Below are positions 8,797 to 19,652 of a DNA stretch of 64,000 bases, piece after piece (within the stretch, counting starts at the first letter, position 1; each line of letters starts with the position of its first letter). The translations under genes and the position numbers were made by a program. The DNA comes from Haemophilus sp. HMSC068C11 (GTDB lineage: Bacteria > Pseudomonadota > Gammaproteobacteria > Enterobacterales > Pasteurellaceae). The notes below the pieces were generated by a model that had not been told where the DNA came from, made no database searches, and was given only the letters and a program-made list of their open reading frames with translations. The stretch lies in NCBI RefSeq assembly GCF_001815355.1, contig NZ_KV820361.1:300468-364467 (forward strand). Reading direction: 5' to 3'.

Positions 8797-9777
8797 ATGC
8801 CTTTTTGGTACTCTAATTCAAAGCTAGCTTGGTTGCTCCTTCCTTTTTCACTGCTATTTTGGTTGATTAGCCAAATTCGCCGAGCACTATTTTCTCTTAA
8901 TATCTTATCCTCTTATAAATCCCCGAAACCCATCATTATTGTCGGTAATCTTTCTGTTGGTGGAAATGGTAAAACCCCTGTCGTTGTTTGGTTAGTTGAA
9001 GAGTTACAAAAACAAGGATTACGTGTAGGCGTGATTTCTCGTGGCTATGGTAGCCAATCTAAAACCTATCCTTTACTTGTTACACCAGAAACCGATCCTC
9101 TTCAAGGGGGCGATGAACCTGTTTTAATCGCCAAAAGAACAGGTGTGCCTGTGGTGATTTCACCGAATCGTCAACAAGCTATCGAATTACTCTTGAAAAC
9201 ACAAGATTGCGATCTGATTATTTCGGATGATGGATTACAACATTATAAGTTGCGACGTGATATTGAAATTGTGGTGATGGATGCAGAACGCGCTTTAGGG
9301 AACGGCTTTGTGTTACCTGCTGGGCCTTTGCGTGAGTTACCAAGTCGTTTAAAAAATGTGGACTTTGTGATTACTAATGGCGGAAAAAATGCTTATTCTG
9401 ATGCCATTATGCAATTAGTTCCTCACTATGCGATTAATTTAGTGACGGCAGAAAAACGCTTGTTAAGTGAATTTACTCAAGGTTCAGCCATCGCGGGAAT
9501 TGGTAACCCACAACGTTTTTTCACGATGTTGGAAAATTTAAATATTCGTTTAGAAAATACGAAAGCTTTTCAAGATCATCAACATTTTGAGCCGCAATTA
9601 TTAGAAAAACTCGCTGAAAACCAATCGCTCTTTATGACCGAAAAGGACGCAGTAAAATGCCAAGCTTTTGCTAAAGAGAATTGGTGGTATGTTCCCGTTG
9701 ATGCAGAGATTGTAGAGGCTGAAAATCAAGGCCAAAAACTTCCACAATTGTGGGAAAAAATCCGTCATTTAGTTTAA
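8797..9777 (+). CDS. lpxK: tetraacyldisaccharide 4'-kinase
   Basis: LpxK phosphorylates the 4' position of the lipid A disaccharide precursor at the inner face of the inner membrane. The 326 residues have an N-terminal hydrophobic anchor ([16 protein letters not shown]) and the P-loop region [12 protein letters not shown], which is diagnostic for LpxK, then SRGYGS and DDGLQHYKL. Length is normal. It follows msbA and precedes the ycaR-like gene and kdsB, the usual gamma-proteobacterial order for envelope lipid genes. Confidence 0.96.
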   Translation: MPFWYSNSKLAWLLLPFSLLFWLISQIRRALFSLNILSSYKSPKPIIIVGNLSVGGNGKTPVVVWLVEELQKQGLRVGVISRGYGSQSKTYPLLVTPETDPLQGGDEPVLIAKRTGVPVVISPNRQQAIELLLKTQDCDLIISDDGLQHYKLRRDIEIVVMDAERALGNGFVLPAGPLRELPSRLKNVDFVITNGGKNAYSDAIMQLVPHYAINLVTAEKRLLSEFTQGSAIAGIGNPQRFFTMLENLNIRLENTKAFQDHQHFEPQLLEKLAENQSLFMTEKDAVKCQAFAKENWWYVPVDAEIVEAENQGQKLPQLWEKIRHLV

Positions 9778-9794
9778 CTCTATTCGAGTGAAAT

Positions 9795-9974
9795 ATGCGT
9801 GAGAAACTTAATCCTCGATTATTAGACGTGATCGCTTGCCCACGATGTTTGGCAAGATTGAAATACGATCAAGAAAATCAACGGCTCATTTGCCCTTTTG
9901 AGCAAGTGGCGTATCCTATTGAAAACGGCGTGCCGGTTTTGTTGGCAGAAAAAGCCGAAACATTAAAAGAATAA
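9795..9974 (+). CDS. ycaR: Trm112/YcaR-family small protein (UPF0434)
   Basis: A 59-residue frame starts at ATG 9795, 17 bases after lpxK, and stops 9 bases before kdsB. The protein reads MREKLNPRLLDVIACPRC and continues with LICPFEQVAYPIENGVPVLL, matching the YcaR family in length, the CPxC pair, the third Cys and the IP.L.DGIPVLL-type ending. Trm112-like proteins act as small partners of methyltransferases in other organisms; the role in bacteria is not settled. The lpxK-ycaR-kdsB order is shared with E. coli, which supports a real gene. Confidence 0.9.
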   Translation: MREKLNPRLLDVIACPRCLARLKYDQENQRLICPFEQVAYPIENGVPVLLAEKAETLKE

Positions 9975-9983
9975 GGAATACTT

Positions 9984-10742
9984 ATGTCATTTACAGTTAT
10001 TATCCCTGCTCGTTTTGCATCGAGCCGCTTACCAGGTAAACCTTTAGCTGATATTGCTGGTAAACCCATGATTCAACATGTTTTTGAGAAAGCTCAACAA
10101 TCAGGCGCGAGCCGAGTCATTATTGCGACAGATAACGAACAAGTTGAAAAGGTAGCAAAAGCTTTTGGGGCAGAAGTGTGTATGACATCAGAAGCACATA
10201 ATTCTGGTACTGAGCGTTTAGCGGAAGTGGTAAGTAAGCTTGGTATTGCTGATGATGAAATTATTGTAAACATCCAAGGGGATGAGCCGTTAATTCCACC
10301 CGTTATTGTGAGTCAAGTGGCAGAGAATTTAGCGAAATTTAACGTGAATATGGCGACACTTGCGGTAAAAATTCACGAAGCGGAAGAGTTATTTAACCCA
10401 AATGCCGTGAAAGTCGTTACGGATAAAGATGGCTACGTTTTATATTTTTCCCGTTCAGTGATTCCTTATGATCGTGACCAGTTTATGCAATTAGAAGATA
10501 CCTCAAAGGCGCAACTGGCTGATGCGTATCTCCGTCATATTGGTATTTATGCTTATCGTGCAGGCTTTATTAAACAATATGTGCAATGGGCACCAACACA
10601 ATTAGAAAACTTAGAGAAATTAGAGCAACTCCGTGTATTGTGGTACGGCGAGCGTATCCATGTGGAATTGGCGAAAGAAGTTCCAGCTGTTGGTGTGGAT
10701 ACAGCAGAAGATTTAGAAAAAGTGCGGTCAATTTTGGCGTAG
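9984..10742 (+). CDS. kdsB: 3-deoxy-manno-octulosonate cytidylyltransferase
   Basis: CMP-Kdo synthetase activates Kdo with CTP for transfer to lipid A. The 252 residues open with [19 protein letters not shown], the nucleotide-binding signature of the family, and contain [11 protein letters not shown] and [12 protein letters not shown]. Length is normal. The ATG follows AAGGAATACTT. It is the fourth gene of the msbA-lpxK-ycaR-kdsB-uvrC run, with 9 bases on either side. Confidence 0.97.
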   Translation: MSFTVIIPARFASSRLPGKPLADIAGKPMIQHVFEKAQQSGASRVIIATDNEQVEKVAKAFGAEVCMTSEAHNSGTERLAEVVSKLGIADDEIIVNIQGDEPLIPPVIVSQVAENLAKFNVNMATLAVKIHEAEELFNPNAVKVVTDKDGYVLYFSRSVIPYDRDQFMQLEDTSKAQLADAYLRHIGIYAYRAGFIKQYVQWAPTQLENLEKLEQLRVLWYGERIHVELAKEVPAVGVDTAEDLEKVRSILA

Positions 10743-10751
10743 TTTTTACTG

Positions 10752-12578
10752 ATGTTTGATTCTAAAAAGTTTCTCTCTGACGTTTCTCATAAACCTGGTG
10801 TTTATCGTATGTATGACGATAAAGATCAGGTTATTTATGTGGGCAAAGCGAAAGATCTCAAAAAGCGCCTTTCCAGCTACTTCCGAAAAAACTTAAGCAG
10901 CAAAAAAACAGAAGCCTTGGTGTCGTCAATTCATCATATTGATACGACGATTACTTCTTCAGAAACTGAAGCGTTATTGCTAGAGCACAACTTCATTAAG
11001 CTTTATCAACCTCGTTATAATGTGTTATTGCGAGATGATAAATCCTATCCTTTTATTTTATTGACAAAAGAACGCCATCCTCGCATTACTTCTTATCGCG
11101 GAACGAAAAAAATTGCAGGCGAGTATTTCGGGCCTTATCCTCATGCGGGTGCAGTGCGTGAAACCTTGTCGTTAATGCAAAAATTATTCCCTGTTCGTCA
11201 ATGTGAAAATTCGGTTTATAACAATCGTTCCCGCCCTTGTTTGCAATATCAAATCGGGCGTTGCTCCGCACCTTGTGTGCCAGGCTATGTGACTGATGAG
11301 GAATATAACCAACAAGTTGAATTAGCACGACTATTTTTACAAGGAAAAGATCAGCAAGTATTAGATTATCTCATTGGCAAAATGGAGCAGGCGAGCCGAG
11401 ACTTGGATTTTGAAGGCGCGGCACGTTATCGTGACCAAATTCAAGCGGTTCGTGCTGTTATCGAAAAACAATTTGTTTCCAATGAGCGTTTGGATGACAT
11501 GGATATTATGTCCATTGCGTATCAGCACGGTTTAGCTTGTGTTCAGGTAATGTTTATTCGTCAAGGCAAAGTATTGGGCAATCGCAGTTATTTTCCGAAA
11601 GTGCCTGCTAATACAGATTTATCTGAACTCACAGCCACTTTTGTTGGGCAGTTCTATTTGCAAGGTCATCAGGGCAGAAGTATTCCTAATAGTATTATTG
11701 TGGATCATAAATTAGATGAAAAAGCGGAGCTTGAGGCCTTATTAACTGAACAAGCCGGCCGAAAAGTGGTGATACAAGAATCTGCTAAAGGCGATAAAGG
11801 CAAGTATTTGCAGTTGGCACAAATTAATGCCAAAGCGGCCTTAGCGACTCAACTTAAACAATCTTCCCGAATGTACGAACGTTATCAAGCGCTTTGTGAA
11901 TTGCTCGATATGCCTGAAATTAAACGCATGGAATGTTTTGATATTAGTCATACGATGGGTAATCAAACCGTGGCATCTTGCGTGGTATTTAATCAAGAAG
12001 GCCCACTGAAATCAGATTATCGCCGTTTTAATATTGAAGGTATTACGGGTGGTGATGATTATGCAGCGATGGAGCAAGCCTTAAAGAAACGTTACGACCG
12101 CGATCTTGATGAAGATAAAATTCCCGATATTATTTTTATTGATGGTGGTAAAGGGCAGCTTAATCGTGCCTTAGAGGTTTTTCATCACCTCAACGTAAAA
12201 TGGGATAAAAACCGACCGCACTTAATTGGTGTTGCAAAAGGTGTAGATCGTCGAGCAGGACAAGAGGTGTTGATTATCAGCAAACAAGATCGTGAAATCC
12301 ATTTGCCGGATGATAGTCTTGCGTTGCATTTAATCCAACATATTCGAGATGAAAGCCATAATCATGCGATTAGCGGTCATCGTCAAAAACGCCAAAAAGC
12401 CTTTACCCAAAGTGGATTGGAAACCATTGAAGGGGTAGGTGCTAAACGACGTCAAGCCTTGTTGAAATATTTAGGTGGATTGCAAGGTGTCAAAAATGCC
12501 ACGTTGGATGAAATCGCCTCTGTACCCGGTATTTCTAAAGCGTTAGCCGAAAAGATTTTCGAGACCTTAAAAAGTTAG
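10752..12578 (+). CDS. uvrC: excinuclease ABC subunit C
   Basis: UvrC makes both incisions around bulky DNA lesions in nucleotide excision repair with UvrA and UvrB. The 608 residues contain the N-terminal GIY-YIG nuclease ([20 protein letters not shown]), the UVR domain that meets UvrB near residues 200-235 ([18 protein letters not shown]), the RNase H-like nuclease ([18 protein letters not shown]) and a C-terminal helix-hairpin-helix pair ([18 protein letters not shown]). It is 9 bases after kdsB, so it may share transcripts with lipid A genes. No LexA-like box was found before it. Confidence 0.97.
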   Translation: MFDSKKFLSDVSHKPGVYRMYDDKDQVIYVGKAKDLKKRLSSYFRKNLSSKKTEALVSSIHHIDTTITSSETEALLLEHNFIKLYQPRYNVLLRDDKSYPFILLTKERHPRITSYRGTKKIAGEYFGPYPHAGAVRETLSLMQKLFPVRQCENSVYNNRSRPCLQYQIGRCSAPCVPGYVTDEEYNQQVELARLFLQGKDQQVLDYLIGKMEQASRDLDFEGAARYRDQIQAVRAVIEKQFVSNERLDDMDIMSIAYQHGLACVQVMFIRQGKVLGNRSYFPKVPANTDLSELTATFVGQFYLQGHQGRSIPNSIIVDHKLDEKAELEALLTEQAGRKVVIQESAKGDKGKYLQLAQINAKAALATQLKQSSRMYERYQALCELLDMPEIKRMECFDISHTMGNQTVASCVVFNQEGPLKSDYRRFNIEGITGGDDYAAMEQALKKRYDRDLDEDKIPDIIFIDGGKGQLNRALEVFHHLNVKWDKNRPHLIGVAKGVDRRAGQEVLIISKQDREIHLPDDSLALHLIQHIRDESHNHAISGHRQKRQKAFTQSGLETIEGVGAKRRQALLKYLGGLQGVKNATLDEIASVPGISKALAEKIFETLKS

Positions 12579-12646
12579 GAAAAATCTTGATTTTCTACGT
12601 GAACTGTCTATGATTCAACCTTTCGGATTTTATATAGGAACATATT

Positions 12647-13366
12647 ATGTTTGAATGGCTTGTTGATCCTGAAGCATGGATTTCATTGCTTACTTTGGCC
12701 GCTCTTGAAATCGTCTTGGGTATTGATAACATTATTTTTATTAGTATTTTAGTAGGACGTTTACCCGCGAATCAACGCCAATCTGGTCGTATTATCGGTC
12801 TTGGATTAGCGATGATTACTCGTATTTTACTTCTTGTTTCTCTTTCCTGGATGATGAAATTAACGGAGCCACTATTCACTTTAGTCGGTCAGGAAATTTC
12901 GGGTCGCGATTTGATTTTATTCCTTGGGGGCTTATTCCTGATTATGAAAAGTACAGGTGAAATCAAAGAAGCGATGCATCCTGAATCACATCATGAAGAA
13001 GAGAATAATAAGAAGAAAGTCAGTTATTTGGGTGTATTAATCCAAATTGCGATTTTAGATATTGTGTTTTCTTTAGACTCAGTGATTACTGCGGTAGGGA
13101 TGGCAAACCACCTTCCAGTGATGATTTTGGCAATTATGATTGCAGTAGGTGTGATGATGTTTGCAGCGAAACCAATTGGTAATTTTGTTGATACCCATCC
13201 GACATTGAAGATTTTAGCCTTAGCATTCTTAATTTTAGTTGGAGTAAGTTTAATTGCTGAAAGTTTGGATATTCATATTCCAAAAGGCTACATTTACTTT
13301 GCAATGGGCTTCTCAACAGTAGTTGAAATGCTCAACATCAAAATGCGAAAATCACTTGGTCATTAA
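12647..13366 (+). CDS. TerC-family integral membrane protein
   Basis: The 239 residues are mostly hydrophobic with about seven helices. Two acidic membrane motifs typical of TerC/YgdQ proteins are visible: ALEIVLGIDNIIFISILVG near residue 18 and AILDIVFSLDSVITAVG near residue 134. The family is tied to metal homeostasis and co-translational metalation of exported proteins in other bacteria; the substrate here cannot be read from sequence. It has its own upstream gap of 68 bases and a clear terminator. Confidence 0.85.
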   Translation: MFEWLVDPEAWISLLTLAALEIVLGIDNIIFISILVGRLPANQRQSGRIIGLGLAMITRILLLVSLSWMMKLTEPLFTLVGQEISGRDLILFLGGLFLIMKSTGEIKEAMHPESHHEEENNKKKVSYLGVLIQIAILDIVFSLDSVITAVGMANHLPVMILAIMIAVGVMMFAAKPIGNFVDTHPTLKILALAFLILVGVSLIAESLDIHIPKGYIYFAMGFSTVVEMLNIKMRKSLGH

Positions 13367-13373
13367 ATCATAT

Positions 13374-13407
13374 AAAAAGGCGGAACAATGTGTTCCGCCT
13401 TTTTTTA
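13374..13407. terminator. bidirectional intrinsic terminator, terC-like / fbpC
   Basis: GGCGGAACA (13379-13387) pairs with TGTTCCGCC (13391-13399) around ATG, flanked by AAAAA before and TTTTTTT after. It serves the convergent genes on both sides; the T-run touches the fbpC stop codon. Confidence 0.92.
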
Positions 13408-14457
13408 GTCATTATAGAATACCCCTTTCCCATACAAATACATGGTGACTTGTTCGTCAGTATGGTATTCGTTGATGAGATCTTCATTGATATTCAATTC
13501 ATAACCGCAAACATCAATACAAATATTGATAGCTCGTCCTCTTGATTCAATTCGCTTAATCTCACCTTTAAAAGAAGCGGTCGGGTCTTGGATTTTTTTC
13601 GCAAGAGAGAATTGCTCAGGGCGGAATAACACTTTCCCTTGCGTATGGCCATTTCCTTTATTTTCGATGGCAATTTCACCTAATTGACAGGTCGCGATGC
13701 TATCGTTTTTTAATGTTGCAGGAAGAATAATGCTGTCCCCAATAAATTTAGCAATAGACAAATACTGAGGTGACCAATAGAGCGTTTTAGGTGTCGCAAT
13801 TTGGAGAATTTTCCCTTCTTGAATCACTGCGATTTTGTCAGCATGACATAGTGCTTCATCGCGATCATGGGTTACAAATACGGCAGAGGAACCACTTTCT
13901 CTTAATACTTGTAACATATCGTAACGAATTTGATTTCTTAGATGTTCATCTAACGCACTAAATGGCTCATCAAACAGGATTAACTCAGGGCTTGGTGCAA
14001 GTGCTCGAGCAAGTGCAACACGTTGCTGTTGACCACCAGAAAGCTGATGAGGGAAACGGTCCGCTAAGCTGCTAATACCCGTGAGTTTCATCACTTCTTC
14101 GATGCGTTGTTTTTCCTCTTCCGTTTTCCCTTTGCCATCGCCTAAGCCATAAGCAATATTGCGGTAAACATTTAAATGAGGAAATAGCACGCCTTCTTGT
14201 ACCACATAGCCTAATTTGCGTTGCTGGGTCGGCACATTGAGATTTTCTTTAAAAATAGGTTGATTCTTTAACCAAATCTCACCGCTTGTTGGTTGTTCAA
14301 AACCAGCAATACTACGCAATAAGGTGGTTTTTCCACAACCAGATGCGCCAAGAAGAAATAGAATTTCACCTTTCTCTAATTGCAGAGAGATATTGTGCAG
14401 AACCTGGTGTCCGTTAAAGGATTTATTCAAATTTTTAATGTCGAGTAATGTTGTCAT
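13405..14457 (-). CDS. fbpC: ferric iron ABC transporter ATPase FbpC (HitC)
   Basis: ATP-binding subunit of the Fe3+ importer. The 350 residues show Walker A GASGCGKTT, signature LSGGQQQR, Walker B LILFDEPFSALDEH and the switch histidine in VTHDRDEA, followed by a C-terminal regulatory region. It is the last gene of the operon, 13 bases after fbpB. AfuC encoded at 51780 is a paralogue of the same CUT2/FbpC-like subfamily and the same length. Confidence 0.92.
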   Translation of the reverse strand: MTTLLDIKNLNKSFNGHQVLHNISLQLEKGEILFLLGASGCGKTTLLRSIAGFEQPTSGEIWLKNQPIFKENLNVPTQQRKLGYVVQEGVLFPHLNVYRNIAYGLGDGKGKTEEEKQRIEEVMKLTGISSLADRFPHQLSGGQQQRVALARALAPSPELILFDEPFSALDEHLRNQIRYDMLQVLRESGSSAVFVTHDRDEALCHADKIAVIQEGKILQIATPKTLYWSPQYLSIAKFIGDSIILPATLKNDSIATCQLGEIAIENKGNGHTQGKVLFRPEQFSLAKKIQDPTASFKGEIKRIESRGRAINICIDVCGYELNINEDLINEYHTDEQVTMYLYGKGVFYND

Positions 14458-14470
14458 TTTTATCTTCTCG

Positions 14471-15991
14471 TTATTTAAAACCGTATCGTTTCAGTAAAAA
14501 TACAGGAATCCCTGAAAATAGCACTAACATAATGGCATAAGGCGTTGCAGCCGCATATTGTGCATCAGAGGTGTATTCCCACACCGCAGTTGAAAGCGTT
14601 TTAATGTCATTAGGGGTCAGTAATAAGGTTGCGGTGAGCTCTTTCATTAAGTTTAAAAATACTAAAGCAAAGGCAGCCGCAATCCCCGGTAACATAGCTG
14701 GAATGACTAAGGTACGGAAAATATAAAAGTTGCTACGGCCTAAGCTTTGCCCTACCTTTTCAATGTTACTAGACATTTGTTCAAGCGAGCTACGCAAGGT
14801 CGTTTGCGCCATTGGAAGATAAAGCATAAAGTAGGCAACGATAACCATGGTAAAGGTTTGATAAAGGGAATAGGCATAGTTGATGGTAAAGAAGACCAAT
14901 GATAATGCGATAACAAGCCCTGGCACAGCGTGAAGTAGATAAGGGATTCGATCAAGCCAAATCGTCAATTTACTGCGATAGCGTACCGCAGCCCATACCA
15001 ATGGTAGTGCACAAATAACGGTAAGTGTTGCACCCAGTGTTGATATAGTCAGTGAATTTGTGAAGGCGGTAAAAAATTCCCCAAAATCGACCGCACCTTC
15101 AATGGAACTTCCCACGGTTAGCCAATAAATCAGCATAGTAATCGGCACACCAATACTGAGCACAAAAATGGTCGTGAAAAAGCTTACGACTAAAATTTGT
15201 TTTCCTGCTGAGAGGGTTTTCAATGGATACGGACGTATTACGCCTTTGCCGCTTTGATAGAGTGTTTGTGTGCCTCTAAAACGAATTTCCCCCATCACAA
15301 CAAAGATACAGATCACCATTAACACACCAGAAAGTAAGGCGGCGGTGTTGTTATTAAAGGCCATTTCATATTCTTGGAAAATTGCCGTAGTGAAGGTTTG
15401 GTAATTTAAAATAGACACGGCGCCAAAGTCTACCAACATATGAAGCGCAATTAATAATACGCTGCTACCGATGGCGGGTTTGAGTTGTGGAAAAATCGCA
15501 TGCCAAAATGTGTAAGCATGGCTTTTAGCTAATGAAAGGCTCACTTCTTCTAAAGAGCGGTCGAGTCTTTTTAAGGTCGCCGCGACAGGGAGATAAGCAA
15601 GCGGGAAAGAACTCAGCGTCATAATGCCGATGGTTCCCCAGAAGCCTTCCACTCTGAAGGTAAGACTGATCCACGTAAAACAACTGACAAAAGCCGGAAT
15701 ACAAAGAGGGAGCGTCATGGCTACTTGGAAAAAGCCTTTTCCCCAAAAGCGATAACGTTCTAATAAAAACGCACATAGTGTGCCGAGAATAATGGCAAAA
15801 AGTGTGACAAATACCATTAAAAGTAGGGTATTACTGAGCAATTCCCACATTCTTGGGCGCCAAAGTAATTCAATGCTGCGAGCCAATCCGACATCTGCAG
15901 CACGCTCAATAACATATAAAAAAGGGAGTAATAATGGCAAACTAATCAGCACGATTAAGGCTATAAGCCAGCGAGGTGGGCGATTAGACAC
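14471..15991 (-). CDS. fbpB: ferric iron ABC transporter permease FbpB (HitB)
   Basis: Fused two-domain permease with about 12 helices. Two EAA loops that contact the ATPase are visible: EEVSLSLAKSHAYTFWHAIF in the first half and EKVGQSLGRSNFYIFRTLVI in the second. The longest frame starts at 16063, but that start would lie before the hairpin at 16034-16054 and lacks a ribosome site. GTG 15991 follows AAAGGATTTTTCT and gives VSNRPPRW, 506 residues, so I choose it. It lies between fbpA and fbpC. Confidence 0.9.
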   Translation of the reverse strand: MSNRPPRWLIALIVLISLPLLLPFLYVIERAADVGLARSIELLWRPRMWELLSNTLLLMVFVTLFAIILGTLCAFLLERYRFWGKGFFQVAMTLPLCIPAFVSCFTWISLTFRVEGFWGTIGIMTLSSFPLAYLPVAATLKRLDRSLEEVSLSLAKSHAYTFWHAIFPQLKPAIGSSVLLIALHMLVDFGAVSILNYQTFTTAIFQEYEMAFNNNTAALLSGVLMVICIFVVMGEIRFRGTQTLYQSGKGVIRPYPLKTLSAGKQILVVSFFTTIFVLSIGVPITMLIYWLTVGSSIEGAVDFGEFFTAFTNSLTISTLGATLTVICALPLVWAAVRYRSKLTIWLDRIPYLLHAVPGLVIALSLVFFTINYAYSLYQTFTMVIVAYFMLYLPMAQTTLRSSLEQMSSNIEKVGQSLGRSNFYIFRTLVIPAMLPGIAAAFALVFLNLMKELTATLLLTPNDIKTLSTAVWEYTSDAQYAAATPYAIMLVLFSGIPVFLLKRYGFK

Positions 15992-16033
15992 AGAAAAATC
16001 CTTTGAAAATATTAGTGTAGAGTAAATAACAGA

Positions 16034-16054
16034 AGGGCGTGTATTACACGCCCT
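16034..16054 (-). terminator. hairpin in the fbpA-fbpB gap (attenuator or mRNA stabiliser)
   Basis: AGGGCGTGTA and TACACGCCCT form a 10-bp inverted repeat around one base (a real loop would open one or two pairs). On the minus strand it is followed by TCTGTTATTT, a weak U-run. Such structures after a binding-protein gene often raise its yield over the permease. Confidence 0.65.
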
Positions 16055-16075
16055 ATATTGCATAGCAAATTAAAC

Positions 16076-17089
<1,014 letters not shown>

Positions 17090-17152
17090 TTATCGGGCAA
17101 ATCGCCCATTTTCTGAAAATAAAATTCATCCCATTCTAATATATTTAAAAGA

Positions 17153-17171
17153 GATAATGCAAATAATTCTC
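17153..17171 (-). promoter_or_regulatory. Fur box upstream of fbpABC
   Basis: GATAATGCAAATAATTCTC agrees with the 19-bp Fur consensus GATAATGATAATCATTATC at 15 positions. It lies 79 bases before the fbpA start; a TATATT on the minus strand just downstream could be the -10 element. Iron repression of fbpABC is well established in related species. Confidence 0.75.
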
Positions 17172-17280
17172 AGATGTTTTTCTCTTATATCAAAATTTCA
17201 TATCCCATTCTATTTTTTTACTTCGTCCTATGTTGATTTTTCTCCATAATGTCTAGTAGAAATTTCTAATAAGGACGGAT

Positions 17281-19554
17281 ATGAATATTCAGCAAATCAT
17301 TAAACAACATCATTTAGAGCTCTTATTCCAGCAAGGGTCGTTTGGGATTGAAAAGGAAAGTCAACGGGTATATGCAGATGGTTCAATAGTTACATCATTG
17401 CACCCTAAAGCCTTTGGTAATCGTCGTTTTCACCCTTATATTCAAACTGATTTTGCAGAAAGTCAGTTGGAATTGGTGACTCCCCCTATGAAAAAGTTAG
17501 AGGATACACTACGTTGGCTTTCAGCCATTCATGAAGTGACTTTGCGAACTTTACCGGAGGATGAATTTATTTTTCCTTTTAGTATGCCTGCAGGATTACC
17601 GCCAGAAGAACACATTAAGGTTGCACAATTAGATAATCAGGAAGATGTGGCTTATCGTGAGCATTTAGTCCAGTCTTACGGTAAATATAAGCAAATGGTC
17701 AGTGGTATTCATTACAATTTTCAAATTGACCCTAAGTTTATTGATGCTTTATTTCATGCGCAAAATGAAACACAAAGTGCGGTTGATTTTCAAAATGATT
17801 TTTACCTAAAAATAGCCAAAAACTTCTTACGCTATCAATGGATTCTGCTTTATCTGTTTTCTGCGACACCGACGGTAGAGGAAAAATATTTCAGCGGTAA
17901 TTCACCACTTAAATCGCATCAATATGTGCGGAGTTTACGTTCAGGGAAATATGGTTATGTGAATGATCCGAAGATCCACGTTTCTTATGACAGTTTGCAA
18001 GAGTATGTTGAGACGTTAGAACACTGGGTGAAATCGGGTGATTTGATTGCGGAAAAAGAGTTTTACTCAAGCGTACGTTTGCGTGGCGCTAAAAAAGCGC
18101 GCGATTTACTTGAAAAAGGAATTCAATATTTAGAATTTCGTTTGTTTGATCTCAATCCGTTTGCACCTTATGGAATGGAACTTGCAGATGCGAAATTCAT
18201 TCATTATTTTATTTTGTTAATGGCATGGCTTGATGATACCGCTGATCAAGAAGGTATAAAATTAGGCAAAGCACGTCTTGCTGAAGTGGCATGGGAAGAT
18301 CCAAGACAGCAAAGTGTTTATGCGGTAGAAGGTGAATTAGTCCTCCTTGAAATGCTCAAAATGCTTGAGCAACTTAATGTGAGTGATGAGATTAAAACGA
18401 TTGTTAAAGACAAATTAGGACAATTTGCGGATCCAAGCCAAACGCTTTGTGCAAAAGTGGTTGCGGCAATTGAACAGGTCGGTAGTTACCAACAATTAGG
18501 GGCCGATATTGCGCAATCTAATAAAGCAAAAGCCTTTGAACGTTTTTATGCATTAACTGCGTTTGATAATATGGAACTGTCCACACAAGCGTTATTGTTT
18601 GATGCAATCCAAAAAGGGCTAAAGATTGAGATTTTAGATGAACGTGATCAATTTATCAGTCTTCAATTTGGCGATCATTTGGAATATGTGAAAAACGGTA
18701 ATATGACTTCTCACGATAGCTATATTTCTCCACTCATTATGGAAAATAAAGTGGTGACGAAGAAAGTGTTAGCGAAAGCCGGATTTAATGTACCGCAAAG
18801 CATCGAGTTTACCGATGTGAAAAGTGCGGTCGAAAATTTCCCACTTTTTGAGAATCGAGCTGTCGTGATTAAGCCAAAATCAACGAATTTTGGTTTAGGG
18901 ATCAGTATTTTCCAACAAGGTGTAACGGATAGAGATGATTTTGCAAAAGCAGTAGAGATTGCTTTCCGTGAAGATAAAGAGATCATGGTTGAAGATTATC
19001 TACTTGGCACTGAATATCGCTTTTTTGTACTGGGGGATCAAACGTTAGCCGTCTTATTACGTGTTCCAGCAAATGTCATTGGAGATGGTGTACATACTGT
19101 TGCTGAATTAGTTGCCGCTAAAAATGATCATCCTTTACGGGGCGATGGCAGTCGTACGCCATTGAAAAAAATAGCATTGGGGGATATTGAGCAGTTGCAG
19201 CTTAAGGAGCAAGGATTAACCGTGGATTCTATTCCTGCAAAAGATCAACTTGTTCAATTACGTGCAAATTCTAATATTAGTACAGGTGGTGATTCTATTG
19301 ATATGACGGATGAAATGCATGCCAGTTACAAAGAAATTGCGGTAGGGATTAGCAAGGCAATGGGGGCGGCAGTTTGTGGCGTAGATTTAATTATTCCTGA
19401 TTTGAAACAGCCGGCAGAACCGAGTTTGCGTTCGTGGGGTGTGATTGAGGCAAATTTTAATCCTATGATGATGATGCATATTTTCCCATTTAGTGGACAA
19501 TCTCGACGATTGACAATGAATGTGATTAAGATGCTTTTCCCTGAATTGCCTTAA
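17281..19554 (+). CDS. gshF: bifunctional glutamate-cysteine ligase / glutathione synthetase GshF
   Basis: GshF makes glutathione in two steps from Glu, Cys and Gly in one polypeptide. The 757 residues equal the usual length. The N-terminal half is a gamma-proteobacterial GshA-type ligase (FGIEKESQRV, TDFAESQLELVTPP, GIHYNFQ). The C-terminal part, from about residue 490, is an ATP-grasp ligase (VVIKPKSTNFGLGIS, VEDYLLGTEYRFFV, IEANFNPMMMMHIFPFSG). It is monocistronic with a terminator after it. H. influenzae Rd, as I recall, lacks this gene and imports glutathione, so it helps to exclude that species. Confidence 0.97.
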   Translation: MNIQQIIKQHHLELLFQQGSFGIEKESQRVYADGSIVTSLHPKAFGNRRFHPYIQTDFAESQLELVTPPMKKLEDTLRWLSAIHEVTLRTLPEDEFIFPFSMPAGLPPEEHIKVAQLDNQEDVAYREHLVQSYGKYKQMVSGIHYNFQIDPKFIDALFHAQNETQSAVDFQNDFYLKIAKNFLRYQWILLYLFSATPTVEEKYFSGNSPLKSHQYVRSLRSGKYGYVNDPKIHVSYDSLQEYVETLEHWVKSGDLIAEKEFYSSVRLRGAKKARDLLEKGIQYLEFRLFDLNPFAPYGMELADAKFIHYFILLMAWLDDTADQEGIKLGKARLAEVAWEDPRQQSVYAVEGELVLLEMLKMLEQLNVSDEIKTIVKDKLGQFADPSQTLCAKVVAAIEQVGSYQQLGADIAQSNKAKAFERFYALTAFDNMELSTQALLFDAIQKGLKIEILDERDQFISLQFGDHLEYVKNGNMTSHDSYISPLIMENKVVTKKVLAKAGFNVPQSIEFTDVKSAVENFPLFENRAVVIKPKSTNFGLGISIFQQGVTDRDDFAKAVEIAFREDKEIMVEDYLLGTEYRFFVLGDQTLAVLLRVPANVIGDGVHTVAELVAAKNDHPLRGDGSRTPLKKIALGDIEQLQLKEQGLTVDSIPAKDQLVQLRANSNISTGGDSIDMTDEMHASYKEIAVGISKAMGAAVCGVDLIIPDLKQPAEPSLRSWGVIEANFNPMMMMHIFPFSGQSRRLTMNVIKMLFPELP

Positions 19555-19563
19555 TTTGGTTAT

Positions 19564-19593
19564 CGGGCTTCATCAGTTGGTGAAGCCCGTTTT
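19564..19593 (+). terminator. intrinsic terminator after gshF
   Basis: CGGGCTTCA (19564-19572) pairs with TGAAGCCCG (19581-19589) across an 8-base loop, followed by TTTT, 10 bases after the gshF stop. Confidence 0.88.
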
Positions 19594-19652
19594 ACATTCA
19601 TCGTAATTAGGCTAAAATGGAGATAGTATTCACAATTCTAAAATGAAATTTA

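Noticed and set aside
15992..16063. 530-residue fbpB starting at 16063
   Set aside because: It would run through a hairpin, has no ribosome site, and adds residues unlike the permease family start.
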